Positions 40,460-49,725 of a stretch of DNA of 64,000 nt are shown here, one piece after another; position 1 is the stretch's first letter; the number at the start of each line of letters is the position of its first letter. Origin of the DNA: Saccharomycopsis malanga (lineage: Eukaryota; Ascomycota; Saccharomycetes; Ascoideales; Saccharomycopsidaceae); NCBI GenBank assembly GCA_004014935.1, contig CP025322.1, positions 1,054,001-1,118,000 on the forward strand. Reading direction: 5' to 3'. A model generated the notes under the pieces. That model made no database searches. It saw only the letters and a list, made by a program, of their open reading frames with translations, and was not told the origin of the DNA. Both the position numbers and the translations under genes were made by a program.

Positions 40460-42727
40460 CTATTTCCGTTCAGATTCTTTGTATTTGATGAATCTCTCCA
40501 ACTCCTTGATAACCTCGAAACTTAACTCTTTCAACTGTGGGTTTTTATTCTTGTCGATTTTTGCTTTGAAAACGTGATTTTTCAAGAGATCTTTCGTTTG
40601 GCGTAAGCGATTGGCATAATTTTTGGAAACAAATACAGGAGCATCATAGACAAACTCTGAATCGCCGTAAATGTCAAAAACTGAAGATATCAAATCGATG
40701 ATGATTTCTGGACTGATAAAAAATGCCATGAGGTTTTCTCCTTGCTCAGACTGATTCTCAGTCTTGACAAGAGGGGTGTTGAAATCACTATTGAGAACAC
40801 CTTCTATTAAAAAGCCTCCGATGGTGGCATTCAAGTTTATCAAAGGTAACTGGGCCAAGACGATAAACAATTGCAATATTTCAGAGTAATACTGGTCCAC
40901 AATTTCGAGGAATTCTTTATTTTCGGCGGTATTTGCTTTTTTCTTTGGCAAATTCTGAAGATTGTAGTGGATGGTAGCAGTTTGGACAAAGTTGTCGATG
41001 GTGGCATTAACGGTGGTCTGAAGCACAGTTTCGGCGGAGGCGTTGATGGTGTTGAGATAATGTGGAGAATATACGATTGTTACGGTTGCATTGAGAAACT
41101 GGAATACTTTGGTTTGTAAGTGTAAGTTGTAAATGACGGTTTCTGTGACTGTGGAATCGTTTGTAATTATAGGTTTATAGATTGGCGAGATATTGTCGTT
41201 TTTGGTAGTGAAGACATTCCACAACCTCTTGACATGTTCAGACCATTGCGTTGGGAGGTCATGAGTTTCCAAGTTGCTGAATAAAATGGCCATATTGATG
41301 AAACAATCCAAAGCACGCAATTCAAACTTGTAATCAAACCCAGTAAGACAGGTGGTCAAAAAGTCGAAAAAACCAGTGTTTATGAAACCGTTGATCAACG
41401 GATTGTGATTGAAATAGTTCAATATGGCATTGTAGCCTCCTGTGCTATGTTCTTCTAAAGGTTGTGAGGATCTGTCCATATTAGGCTGGAGAAGCTTGAC
41501 CAAGTCAGGCTTGGTTCCTGCGTATTCTATGATGGTTGCGACCAAATCCAACGAAATCTCAATGGCCTGGATGTCGTCGTTGGAGCCTAGTTTCTCCTGG
41601 TACTTGGCTACAAACTCTGGGGAACTAAGAGTCTTGTCCTCGGATGTTATGTAGTCCAAGGGGTTTATGCTATTTTTCTGCAAAACACTCAAAACGTTGG
41701 TGTTTTCCAAAAACCCGGTCAAGTTGTGGTATATTTCTACAAAGACAGCATCACGTTGCAGTTCAAACTCTTCGCTCAGCAACAGTGGCTGGGAAAGTCT
41801 CTGGCCCAACACCTCAAATATTTGGAACTTGATGCTTTCCATGTAGATCTTGGTGAGATTCGGCATGCCTGTCATAACTTGTCCAAAGTCTATGAGCTGC
41901 TGTAGATTGAACATGTGCTCGTTGATAAGCTTTTCGATAAAAACCTTGGATTCAGAACTAAAATCATACACCAAATCCAAGATGGTGTTGAATAACTTGT
42001 AAGACACCTTCAACCTTTTGTCTTGAGAAACGTCCAAGATCCAGGTCAACAACTTGGTTACAAACTCTGTGATTAAGCTAATCTTTTCGTTCCCTGGGTT
42101 CTCGTCAAGAAGTTCCTCTAATATGTTGTCAGAGCCATTGATCAAAGCAATGATCACACCAAACACATTCTCCGTAAGCTCAAACAACAATTCTTTCTGC
42201 GCACCCGAAAACTTGCTCATGTCTACCGCAAACTCATTGAACGACTTCTTGAGATTATTGAGATTCAACTCAAGATAACTCCACACCTTTCTCTTCTTCC
42301 ATAAATGCGTCGAAATAGGATACCCATCTTCAAAGGAAAGCACCTTCAAGATCTCTAGCGACTGGTTAATGATGTCAAGACTCTCGCAATTCAAAAAACA
42401 TTTGTTCAAAGAATTCGATTGGCTCTCTGACACATTGTTCGGATTCTGCGTGAACAAAATTCCTACCAAATTCTGCTTCATGAACTCCTCCCGAAGGCCC
42501 GCGTCACTGCACATCACAGATATCGATGTCAATGCGATTACCTTGTCATTGCTCGAAGATAGTGACGACGTTATCTGATTAATCAAATTTGTCGCCTTAT
42601 TATACTTTTCATTGGCTTTCACCTCTAAATTGCTCCCACTTTCACTGCCTCCCACAGCCCCCAAAGCGCTCGGAAACGGGTTTACACGGGCCCTGGACAA
42701 CTTGGACTTCTTCTTGGTCTTTCCCAT
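40460..42727 (-). CDS. SYO1: Symportin Syo1, ribosomal-protein import adaptor
   Basis: This 755-aa protein starts at ATG 42727. The basic N-terminus MGKTKKKSKLSRARVNPF is the family start and holds the import signal for Kap104. The rest is an ARM/HEAT-type helical solenoid (VIALTSISVMCSDAGLREEF, LNKCFLNCESLDIINQSLEI, FDYKFELRALDCFINMAILF). Syo1 co-imports Rpl5 and Rpl11 with 5S rRNA assembly. An acidic loop between repeats is expected in the family, and Glu/Asp-rich stretches are present. The length is somewhat above S. cerevisiae Syo1 (620 aa). It sits 3'-to-3' with the TAG1-like gene. Confidence 0.9.
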   Translation of the reverse strand: MGKTKKKSKLSRARVNPFPSALGAVGGSESGSNLEVKANEKYNKATNLINQITSSLSSSNDKVIALTSISVMCSDAGLREEFMKQNLVGILFTQNPNNVSESQSNSLNKCFLNCESLDIINQSLEILKVLSFEDGYPISTHLWKKRKVWSYLELNLNNLKKSFNEFAVDMSKFSGAQKELLFELTENVFGVIIALINGSDNILEELLDENPGNEKISLITEFVTKLLTWILDVSQDKRLKVSYKLFNTILDLVYDFSSESKVFIEKLINEHMFNLQQLIDFGQVMTGMPNLTKIYMESIKFQIFEVLGQRLSQPLLLSEEFELQRDAVFVEIYHNLTGFLENTNVLSVLQKNSINPLDYITSEDKTLSSPEFVAKYQEKLGSNDDIQAIEISLDLVATIIEYAGTKPDLVKLLQPNMDRSSQPLEEHSTGGYNAILNYFNHNPLINGFINTGFFDFLTTCLTGFDYKFELRALDCFINMAILFSNLETHDLPTQWSEHVKRLWNVFTTKNDNISPIYKPIITNDSTVTETVIYNLHLQTKVFQFLNATVTIVYSPHYLNTINASAETVLQTTVNATIDNFVQTATIHYNLQNLPKKKANTAENKEFLEIVDQYYSEILQLFIVLAQLPLINLNATIGGFLIEGVLNSDFNTPLVKTENQSEQGENLMAFFISPEIIIDLISSVFDIYGDSEFVYDAPVFVSKNYANRLRQTKDLLKNHVFKAKIDKNKNPQLKELSFEVIKELERFIKYKESERK

Positions 42728-44305
42728 TTCGTTATTACTATTAAAACGCTCTATATCTCTTATATTCTATGCCTATATTTACGTCTCTTTAATAAGAAAA
42801 CATGAAAAAAAAAAAAAAAAATTTTTTTGAAAAATGTCCCGATGAGCACAAACGCTCACAACCATATATTCCACAATGCCCTATATTCTGGTGATTTGGA
42901 CAGTTCCATTGGCATCGCATTGTCGTATATAGACACTTTTATATTGATGCTTCCAAAATAACACTTCAGCTTTCTGTAAATCAACGAACTGTTATATAAT
43001 AAACAAAACCTTTCCAAAATATTCATTGCTAAGCGCACAGTGGGAGTTTGCTGCACATGCAGGTATGTTGAGCTTATTTTTTTATCATGTCAGGGTTTTC
43101 AATTTACGAATGCGCGAGCACGTGCGCGAGACATAACCTTGCGTCGTATCTGTGAGATGTACATATATATATTGTATTTGATAGATGGTAGGAGTGAACG
43201 TTATATGGGTGGTTGTTGACATGAATGGAATCGAATATAGGGGCCGGGAATAAGTAGCTCACATTAAGCAATCGTAAAGTGTGCGTTTGAGAATACAGAA
43301 GTAAGATTTAGATGGTCTATGAATCTCAGTATAGATTAGCTATGTAATTGGAGACTTGGCTATATCCCAAAGGTAAAAAAAAAGCCAATTTGTCAAAGAA
43401 AAAAAACAGGAATCTCGTAAATAGAAACAAACCAAATATTAAAAAATTGAAATGTTTATACCTCTTTATTTTTTTTAAAAAAAAAGATTTTTTTTTCATA
43501 AAGTGAAATAGATAATGGTGAGAAATGTTAGTAACAGTGGCACTCCTCTATTAGAGTATTATATGTACTAGCCATTTGCCTTCTTTATAGCTTTTTTTAC
43601 AGTATGATTGCAGCTACCTGCAATCTTTGTGTATCCGTTACTGATATTTTCCAGTTTTCCTAAGAGGTTTTTATAATGAATCCATAATGATCCGACATTT
43701 GAACCCATAAATGGGCAACTTTTTAATTCTTACCCTATTCTTATCTAATATTTTTCTTGATCACCCTTTACAGTACGTAACCGATTCTTTTTCTCCTTAA
43801 AGTTTTGATTTTCACCTTGTCGTGTAACTTGGTGATACCCAATTTTTTTTTTTTCCAAATATTACGGCTTCAAAGATGCTTAATTACAGTTTAAGTGGCC
43901 AGTGAATTTTGCAATTTTATTTTTAAGAAACATTTTAAATTCATTACACGCCTAGTGATAATATTAGTCCTTTACTGTTGTATAGCAAAACTTTTCGACA
44001 ATGATGAAAATTCTCTATTTTGGCCTAAATTTTTGGACATTATATAATAATAATAATAATAATTCGAGCCCAGTACAAATTTGGTAAAAACAAAAAAAAA
44101 TAATAAAGTAAAAAATAATAAAATATAAAAAAATAATAATTGAAGAAAAATAAGGTGGTAAGGGAGGGCAGACCTCAGCTTTTTATCTAGGGTCCAAATA
44201 TTCTACTTGTATTGAGTATCTTGTGACCTTTTCCAAATAGGAGAGCAAAGCTTCAGCTATCGTTTTCTCATTAATCAAGTTCAGAACCATGTCTGAGCTT
44301 ATGCT
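42728..44305. other. Long AT-rich intergenic region upstream of SYO1
   Basis: There is no convincing gene. Long A/T homopolymers occur at 42804-42829 and 43470-43499. A weak 56-codon minus-strand frame at 42856-43026 has no features. Near 44040-44085 lies a fragment of the SINE-like repeat tail ((AAT)n then CGAGCCCAGTAC). Confidence 0.4.
44040..44085 (-). repeat. SINE-like repeat, 3' fragment (copy E)
   Basis: On the minus strand it reads TTTGTACTGGGCTCGAA followed by an (ATT)n tail, matching the 3' end of copies A and C. The head is not recognisable beyond this point. Confidence 0.5.
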
Positions 44306-44503
44306 ATGTTCTTCTTGCTCAATTGTCCATTTTCTACTCCACTGACAATTTGTTTCACGGAGCTTAAGACGGGTTTTGAAGATTTGAGGAAAGTCCAGAG
44401 AAATTTTTTTAATGAGAGTCGTTACTTGCGGGACAGGGTTGTACAGCCTGTATTCTTCGGGATACTCGCTTTTGGACTGATCTACTTTTTGTTGACATGG
44501 TGA
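44306..44503 (+). CDS. Putative small single-span membrane protein
   Basis: The protein has 65 aa from ATG 44306: a charged middle (ELKTGFEDLRKVQRNFFNES) and a C-terminal transmembrane segment (FFGILAFGLIYFLLTW) ending at the stop, like a tail-anchored or small ER/mitochondrial subunit. An out-of-frame ATG at 44290 (CCATGTCTGAG) has a gene-like context. The true N-terminus might therefore come from an unrecognised small exon; the first 17 residues of the present frame look unlike a protein start. Not identified. Confidence 0.4.
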   Translation: MFFLLNCPFSTPLTICFTELKTGFEDLRKVQRNFFNESRYLRDRVVQPVFFGILAFGLIYFLLTW

Positions 44504-44633
44504 CTATTATATTATTAGCATTATTATTATTTAATAGGATATTGTATATTGTAATATTAAGATGAGTTTGTATTGAACGGAGAATGGGAAAAACGTAAAC
44601 AAAGTACATAAAAAGGATAAAAGGAGACTAAAA

Positions 44634-44763
44634 GCCACTGGGTCCTATGGAGAAGAGAAAAAAGACTTTTAAGGAACATAAGTGAGAATATTTTGATGGA
44701 GATAATTGGATTTACTAAATCTTTTAAATATATGATGGACATTATTGGTATTTACTAAATCCC
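44634..44763 (+). repeat. SINE-like repeat copy D
   Basis: It starts GCCACTGGGTCC and continues GGAGAAGAGAAAAAAGACTT, nearly identical to the head of copy C, then AT-rich sequence including TTGGTATTTACT. It lies in inverted orientation to copy C. Confidence 0.6.
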
Positions 44764-44888
44764 TTTCTTATATGATATGATTATATAAGAACAGGAATTG
44801 CATCGGTAGATAGAGCAAGCATAGAATAAGGGGCGATGTTTCTAGTCAATCAGATCATAGAACTAGAAGCATATAGATGTTAATCATG

Positions 44889-45066
44889 AATGATAATAAT
44901 GATAATAATGATAATAATAATAATATCATATATTTTGAGCCCAGTACATAAGAGTTTCGTATATACCCGCCATGTCTAAGGGATTCCAATAATATCCATC
45001 ATAATATTCCCATCCGTGTTCCTGTCAAGTCTTTTTTCTCTTCTCCAAGGGCTCGGGCCCAGTGGT
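44889..45066 (-). repeat. SINE-like repeat copy C
   Basis: On the minus strand: ACCACTGGGCCC, GGAGAAGAGAAAAAAGACTT, …CGGGTATATACGAAACTC…, TACTGGGCTC, then a long (ATT/ATC)n tail at 44889-44926. The A-box part seen in copies A and B is missing. No clear target duplication. Confidence 0.65.
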
Positions 45067-45072
45067 CGACTC

Positions 45073-46749
45073 TCAAACTTGATCAATTTGTTTCAAATCT
45101 TTAGACTCATTTTTTGTATCGACCCCAAAAGGATCAACTTGAGTGGATTTGAATTTTCTAGCAAAGATTTTTTTGTCAAAAAGAAGGTCCAATTCAGCAA
45201 AAGTTCTTCCTTTAGTTTCAGGCAATCTAAACCAAGCCCAAATGGAACCAATGAGACAGGATCCGGCCCAGAAGAAGCCAGTTTTTGCGCCCCAGTTCCA
45301 ATCCTGAGGGTTCAACATGTAGGGTGTTATGATGGCGTTGAAGATGCCGCCTACATTGTAGATGTTTCTGGCGATGATGACGGTTTTGATGCGCAATCTA
45401 GTGGAGGCCATTTCGGAGACAATGGCGTAGCAGACCGGGCCCAAGGTCAAGTCGTAGAGGAAGACAAAGGCAATTAGCAAGGAGCCAATGGCCCATTTAG
45501 GGCCCACAAGGTCTTTAGGAGCACAGCCCAAGCAGCCTACAATGAACATCAAGACACACAAGGAGCACAAGCCTCCAAAGAAGATGTGGAAACGCCCCAC
45601 GTAGCGAATAGCAAACCAGCTGCCAATACAGCCGATGATTCCAAGGGCATATTGGATGATGGAGAAGTTGAATGCGAAATCAGTGGTCAAACCGGCCTGT
45701 TCGTAGAAATAGGTGGAATATACCATTAAAGCATTACCACATTCGTTCTGGAAAAGCCAGGCAATCACTGTGATCTCCGTTCTGCGCAAATTGACCCCTT
45801 TGAAACAGTCCCAGTACGATGTTCCTGATTCCACGTCTTTTTCCATGTCATTGGTGAGTTTCATAAACTTGACCATGCTGTTGGCTACGGCATCTGGATC
45901 GACGTTTTCGCGGATGCTCAACAACCGTTTCAACGAGTGTTTGGCCTCATCTAGCCTGTTTTTCTTGACCAACCACCATGGCGACTCCGGTGCTAGTGCA
46001 ATGCCTATCAAAATAGGAACGGGCCAGACCCACTGCACAGCATAGGGCACTCTGAATGCCCAGACGGTGGGGTCGCTGCTTTTGGCTCTCAAGACCGCAG
46101 AGGCTAGCAACTGGCCAATGCACCAGCAAATGTTGATGTAGGTAGTCAAATAGAACCGGAGTGCCAAGGGACAGACGTCTGCAGCATAGTTGACAGCCAT
46201 TGTCTGGAAACAGCCAAAACACGTCCCTAGCAACACCTCGCCCACTGCCAAAACCGGCAACGAGGGTGCAAAAAACACAATGAAGATGAAACACACTACA
46301 AACATCAATGCTGTCGAAAGCGTACGCTTGTAGCCAAACCGGTCAGCAAAATACCCTGCAATCTGCAACCCAACAATCTCCCCACAGTTCACACACATCG
46401 TAAGCCCTGTCTGCCATGCTGACGTGATCTCATACAGCCCATTCTCATACCTGCCAAACGTTTCTTTGAATGCTGGCAACGCATACAAACTCGAAAGCAA
46501 TGCCAAGTCAAACCCTTCCATCACCAACGAACTTGACACTATCACTGACCATCCAATCGCTTTCGGATACTCCCGCAACCCCTGCCTGAGCCCCATCTGC
46601 TTCTCTGACTCGTTCACTTGCCTGGCTTCCTCATTATCTTGCCCTACAAACTTGGCTACAATATCCTCTTCACCTCCTCCCCGGCCCCCATTGCTAGCAA
46701 AACTCTCAACATGCTCCAAATGCGCCTTAGACCCCGTTTCTTTCTCCAT
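45073..46749 (-). CDS. Alpha-glucoside/maltose:H+ symporter (MFS sugar porter)
   Basis: This 558-aa protein starts at ATG 46749 and has twelve predicted membrane segments. Sugar-porter signatures are present: YFADRFGYKRTLSTALMF after TM2-3, APESPWWLVKKNRLDEA before the central loop, and RLPETKGRTFAELDLLFDKK after TM12. SSSLVMEGFDLALLSSLYAL in TM1 is typical of yeast Mal31/Agt1/Mph2-type proton symporters for maltose and related glucosides. No MAL regulator or maltase gene is visible nearby. G+C is visibly higher than in neighbours, especially in the last third of the sequence. It is divergent from the three-exon small gene. Confidence 0.9.
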   Translation of the reverse strand: MEKETGSKAHLEHVESFASNGGRGGGEEDIVAKFVGQDNEEARQVNESEKQMGLRQGLREYPKAIGWSVIVSSSLVMEGFDLALLSSLYALPAFKETFGRYENGLYEITSAWQTGLTMCVNCGEIVGLQIAGYFADRFGYKRTLSTALMFVVCFIFIVFFAPSLPVLAVGEVLLGTCFGCFQTMAVNYAADVCPLALRFYLTTYINICWCIGQLLASAVLRAKSSDPTVWAFRVPYAVQWVWPVPILIGIALAPESPWWLVKKNRLDEAKHSLKRLLSIRENVDPDAVANSMVKFMKLTNDMEKDVESGTSYWDCFKGVNLRRTEITVIAWLFQNECGNALMVYSTYFYEQAGLTTDFAFNFSIIQYALGIIGCIGSWFAIRYVGRFHIFFGGLCSLCVLMFIVGCLGCAPKDLVGPKWAIGSLLIAFVFLYDLTLGPVCYAIVSEMASTRLRIKTVIIARNIYNVGGIFNAIITPYMLNPQDWNWGAKTGFFWAGSCLIGSIWAWFRLPETKGRTFAELDLLFDKKIFARKFKSTQVDPFGVDTKNESKDLKQIDQV

Positions 46750-46981
46750 TTTCTGCCTTTCACTCTACTCTCTGCTTCCTATTCTTTGTTTTGAAGGATT
46801 CCTCTCGTATTTATACAAAAATATATATATATACGTACCATCTGGGGTGCAGCAATCAGCATAGACCTGCATGAGCGTGCAGTAGCGTACAGCGCAGTAA
46901 AATTTTCTTGCCCATCAAAACGAACAATCTTTAGTTACTGAGAGAAGAGAATGACTTTACACACGGCTAAAACTGTACAAG
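46750..46981. promoter_or_regulatory. Divergent promoter of the permease and the three-exon gene
   Basis: 232 bases containing a TATA run (TATATATATATACG, about 46822-46835) placed for the permease gene. No ORF. Confidence 0.45.
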
Positions 46982-47710
46982 ATGGCAAGAATAAGAGGGT
47001 TTGATGTGGCCACGTTTGCATTCGTAATGGGCGTCGGCTTCTATACTGGTATGTGGCAGCAAGGTGCAGTTAAGTGCGGTTTCTGCAGTACAGTTACTAA
47101 TTACGATATAGGCAACAAGTTCTTTAGTCCTTTAGTGATGTAAGTAATAACAATAGCAATAAACAGTCTTCCTTATTAAGTTGGAATCGTGCACGAGGCA
47201 TGTCTTGTCAGAAATGAGAAAAAACGGAAATCCGGTATGACCAGAGGCTAAGAAAGAACTAGAAAGAGTTAAAATATATATATATATGCATAATATGTAG
47301 TTTCCTGTTTACACTCTCTGGTCAGGTATAATTAACCTGCGGCTGATCGATTTTAGTCTTGTTTCGAATGGCTTCCAGAGAGTGGAGACAATAGCAATTA
47401 CCAAAACTGGACAGCAACTATGGAAACGGCCTTCATTCCTATTGTCATTTTTATGTCCGCACTATAAACTGGGGTAAACTGTTCAAAACCTTGGCATGCC
47501 ATTTGATGATATCTCCACATGTGTGTATATACTGACAAAACTAGTGACCAGTTGAAAAAAGACGGCCATTTGAGACAAGATATACCCATTCCTGAGTATG
47601 ATGACGAAGGTAATAGAACCGACATTCAGAAACAACTTGATGTTCTCAAGGAAGAACAGACTTGGGATGGAAAATGGGCTGATCAAACAACAAGCTCTAA
47701 CACTGAGTGA
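46982..47710 (+). CDS. Small protein encoded by three exons, one a 28-nt microexon
   Basis: Exon 1 is 46982-47048, intron 1 47049-47111 (donor GTATGT, branch TACTAAT, acceptor TAG). Exon 2 is 47112-47139 (28 nt), intron 2 47140-47544 (donor GTAAGT, branch TACTGAC, acceptor TAG). Exon 3 is 47545-47710 with TGA. Phases agree at both junctions (G|GC and AT|T), giving 86 aa. The protein has a short hydrophobic N-terminal segment (VATFAFVMGVGFYTGNKFF), then PLVIDQLKKDGHLRQDIP and a hydrophilic Gln/Asp/Glu-rich tail. This resembles small proteins anchored in a mitochondrial membrane, but I cannot name the family. The unspliced frames are short, so simple ORF calling misses it. Confidence 0.72.
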
Positions 47711-47917
47711 TGGAACAATTGTGCAAGTTCATGTATTGATTACGTAGTTTATATGGATGCGGTATATTGAATTGGGTTTGTTGAATTTAAAAGTTTAGTG
47801 AATATGGATCAGATACAAACTTGTAGTTGAATTATGGAAATCAAATCAAAGTCCTAAAACGTTGTAGTAATCGGAGTTGCAAGTAATAATATTCGATTGT
47901 TCTTGGGTATTCTTATA

Positions 47918-48020
47918 AATAAACCTTTTGGCTCATTCTAAACCACCTTTAATACCATATAATAAACTTTTTGGCTCGTACTAAACCACCTTTAATATCA
48001 TATAATAAACTTTTTGGCTC
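47918..48020. repeat. 43-bp tandem repeat, about 2.4 units
   Basis: The units are 47918-47960, 47961-48003 and a partial one to 48020. Each begins AATAAACYTTTTGGCTC and ends CCACCTTTAATAYCATAT. They are AT-rich and non-coding. Confidence 0.8.
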
Positions 48021-48044
48021 ATAATAACCATGTATCATTGGTGG

Positions 48045-48118
48045 TAAACATCTATATGCTTCTAGTCTTATGGTTTGATCGACTAGATGCCTTGAGCCTC
48101 CTTATTCTATGTTTACTC
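48045..48118. repeat. Dispersed repeat copy (inverted relative to 44813-44883)
   Basis: It begins AACATCTATATGCTTCTAG and ends CTTATTCTATGTTTACTC; the reverse complement of 44813-44883 matches along its length at roughly three quarters identity by eye. A weaker third relative lies at about 10430-10500. Family unknown. Confidence 0.6.
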
Positions 48119-48423
48119 ATATAATCTTAATATTACAAACCTCCTTCAATACCATATAAGAAAAAAACCCAATATATAACCCAATATATAAAAAAATAAT
48201 CCTTTGCTCACTTAAACAACTTATGGGTAACACTAAGCCTTTTTATTGGTCAATAAGACTAATTAAGGTCATTGTGCTTTATTCCGAGAAATTTAATGAC
48301 GCCCAGGACGTTTTTAAGTGAGTAATTCGTTTGTTAAACTAATTTGGAACAGGACGTGTGTCCAAACAAGCCCATTATAATTTTGATTTGCCATCTTTCA
48401 AAACCAATATTTACTGTGGCAAA

Positions 48424-49545
48424 ATGAGAAGAGAAAACCTTGTAAATGATCAGAAAGACGTGCTACATCAAGCATATAGATTTTTATCGGCCCTAAGCTT
48501 GTGCAAGAAGAAGTTTTGAATAAATTGATCGTTTTATTGCATGTTATTTTTGAAGGTGATTTGCCGCTCCTGGATTCCTTCTACAGTTGAACAAATTGGC
48601 TTCGAATCATCATGGCTTGATGATAGTAGGAGAATCTGGTTATGGGAAAAGCACCGCGGCCTTTGCCTTGTTGAAATTGCTTCAACAGTCGTATGGAATT
48701 GTAATTTACAACATAAATTCAATGTTTTTCATAAGTTGTAAAGAATCATTGGATGTAAGTTTGGATTTGTCCACCCAAGGGTTCAAAAACGGGTTTTTCA
48801 TTAGTATTTTGAATAGAATCGTGGCCAATCTTTGTGAAGAATTGACAAAAAGAATATGGGTTGTATTTGATGGTGGCGTATTTCCTGCTGAATGGAGCGA
48901 GAATTGTAATAGTTTTCTTGGTGATGACAAAATCTAACGGCGAACATACAGCTTTTGCTAATAATGTCAAAATTGTCTCTGAAACATACAACACCTGCCA
49001 CCGTAAGCAGATGTAGCATGGTTTGGCATGCTGATAATTTGGTTGGAATCAAACAATTGATGTCATATTTGGTGTTTAATTTCAAACAAAACAACGGGGA
49101 GAGGGACTGTTTTTGCAAAGTCACACTTGTCGAGTCTGTTTAGTGATCAAAGACAATCTTTTGGATAGTTTTATCAAACTGAAAGTGAAGATCATATTTG
49201 ATTTTATTTAAAAGGAAAAATTGGATATGGTAATGTCCATTTATATCTGTTTTTATAAGGAGCTTGCAAAAGTAGACTTGAATGCTTTGGCTGAGGAGAT
49301 GGTTACTCAATATTTGGATAAAGCACAAAAATCACCTCTTAAAGGATGAATGCTTCTCATTCAAAATCAGAAATCGTTAGCCTTTTCAACAACAATGATT
49401 TCAATAATTCAATTAATATTCATATGGAACAATTTCAAAACAAAGCCATCTTCTTGATTTCGAGAAATGAATCATACAAGTGGTTTACCCAACACATTTC
49501 CAGCATACATTGGAAAATAATTCGTAAAACGTGTAAATATTAGTG
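48424..49545 (+). pseudogene. Dynein heavy-chain relic (AAA2 region)
   Basis: Fragments in different frames read as consecutive parts of the dynein motor: QKDVLHQAYRFLSALSL and LVQEEVLNKLIVLLHVIFEG (end of AAA1/linker to AAA2); a Walker A, HHGLMIVGESGYGKSTA (near 48607-48655); a Walker B-like RIWVVFDGGVFPAEWSENCN (near 48850-48910); then TTPATVSRCSMVW (near 48985-49025), matching the dynein ATVSRCGMVW motif. Frame changes and stops separate them (at least three), and beyond 49150 similarity fades into AT-rich frames (AKVDLNALAEEMVTQYLDKA). Only about 1.1 kb of a gene normally over 12 kb is present. An intact dynein light intermediate chain at 59683-61002 suggests a working dynein exists elsewhere, so this may be a duplicated fragment. 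Confidence 0.75.
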
Positions 49546-49725
49546 TAGCAAAAGCGCAAAAACAAAGGGTACTAAAAAAAATCTAAAAATCTAAAAAACA
49601 ATATAAATCCAAAAGTGAGATAAACATAAAAAGTAAAAAACAAAAACTGGTCGTGTTTGATGAAAACCGTTATACGATTAGAATTGAGTAGAATACTGAT
49701 GATTAACAATAGCATATTGATTAGC

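Larger units (their letters stand above)
44504..45072. other. Intergenic filled with repeat copies D and C
   Basis: The interval carries an inverted pair of SINE-like repeats (D at 44634-44763, C at 44889-45066) and, overlapping them, a second repeat (44556-44884) related to 10155-10500 and 48045-48118. No gene is present. Copy C ends 6 bases before the stop codon of the permease gene. Confidence 0.5.
47711..48423. other. Repeat-rich intergenic region
   Basis: It contains a 43-bp tandem repeat (47918 onward) and a 74-bp repeat at 48045-48118 related in inverted orientation to 44813-44883. No gene. It leads into the dynein relic. Confidence 0.5.

Noticed and set aside
42856-43056. 66-codon minus-strand frame upstream of SYO1
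   Set aside because: It starts with GTG; the first ATG leaves 56 codons with no domain, signal or codon-bias support. It may be an unrecognised exon, but no splice donor was found.
49346-49543. 65-codon frame at the end of the dynein relic treated as its own gene
   Set aside because: It continues the AT-rich decaying stretch and shows no independent start context or family.
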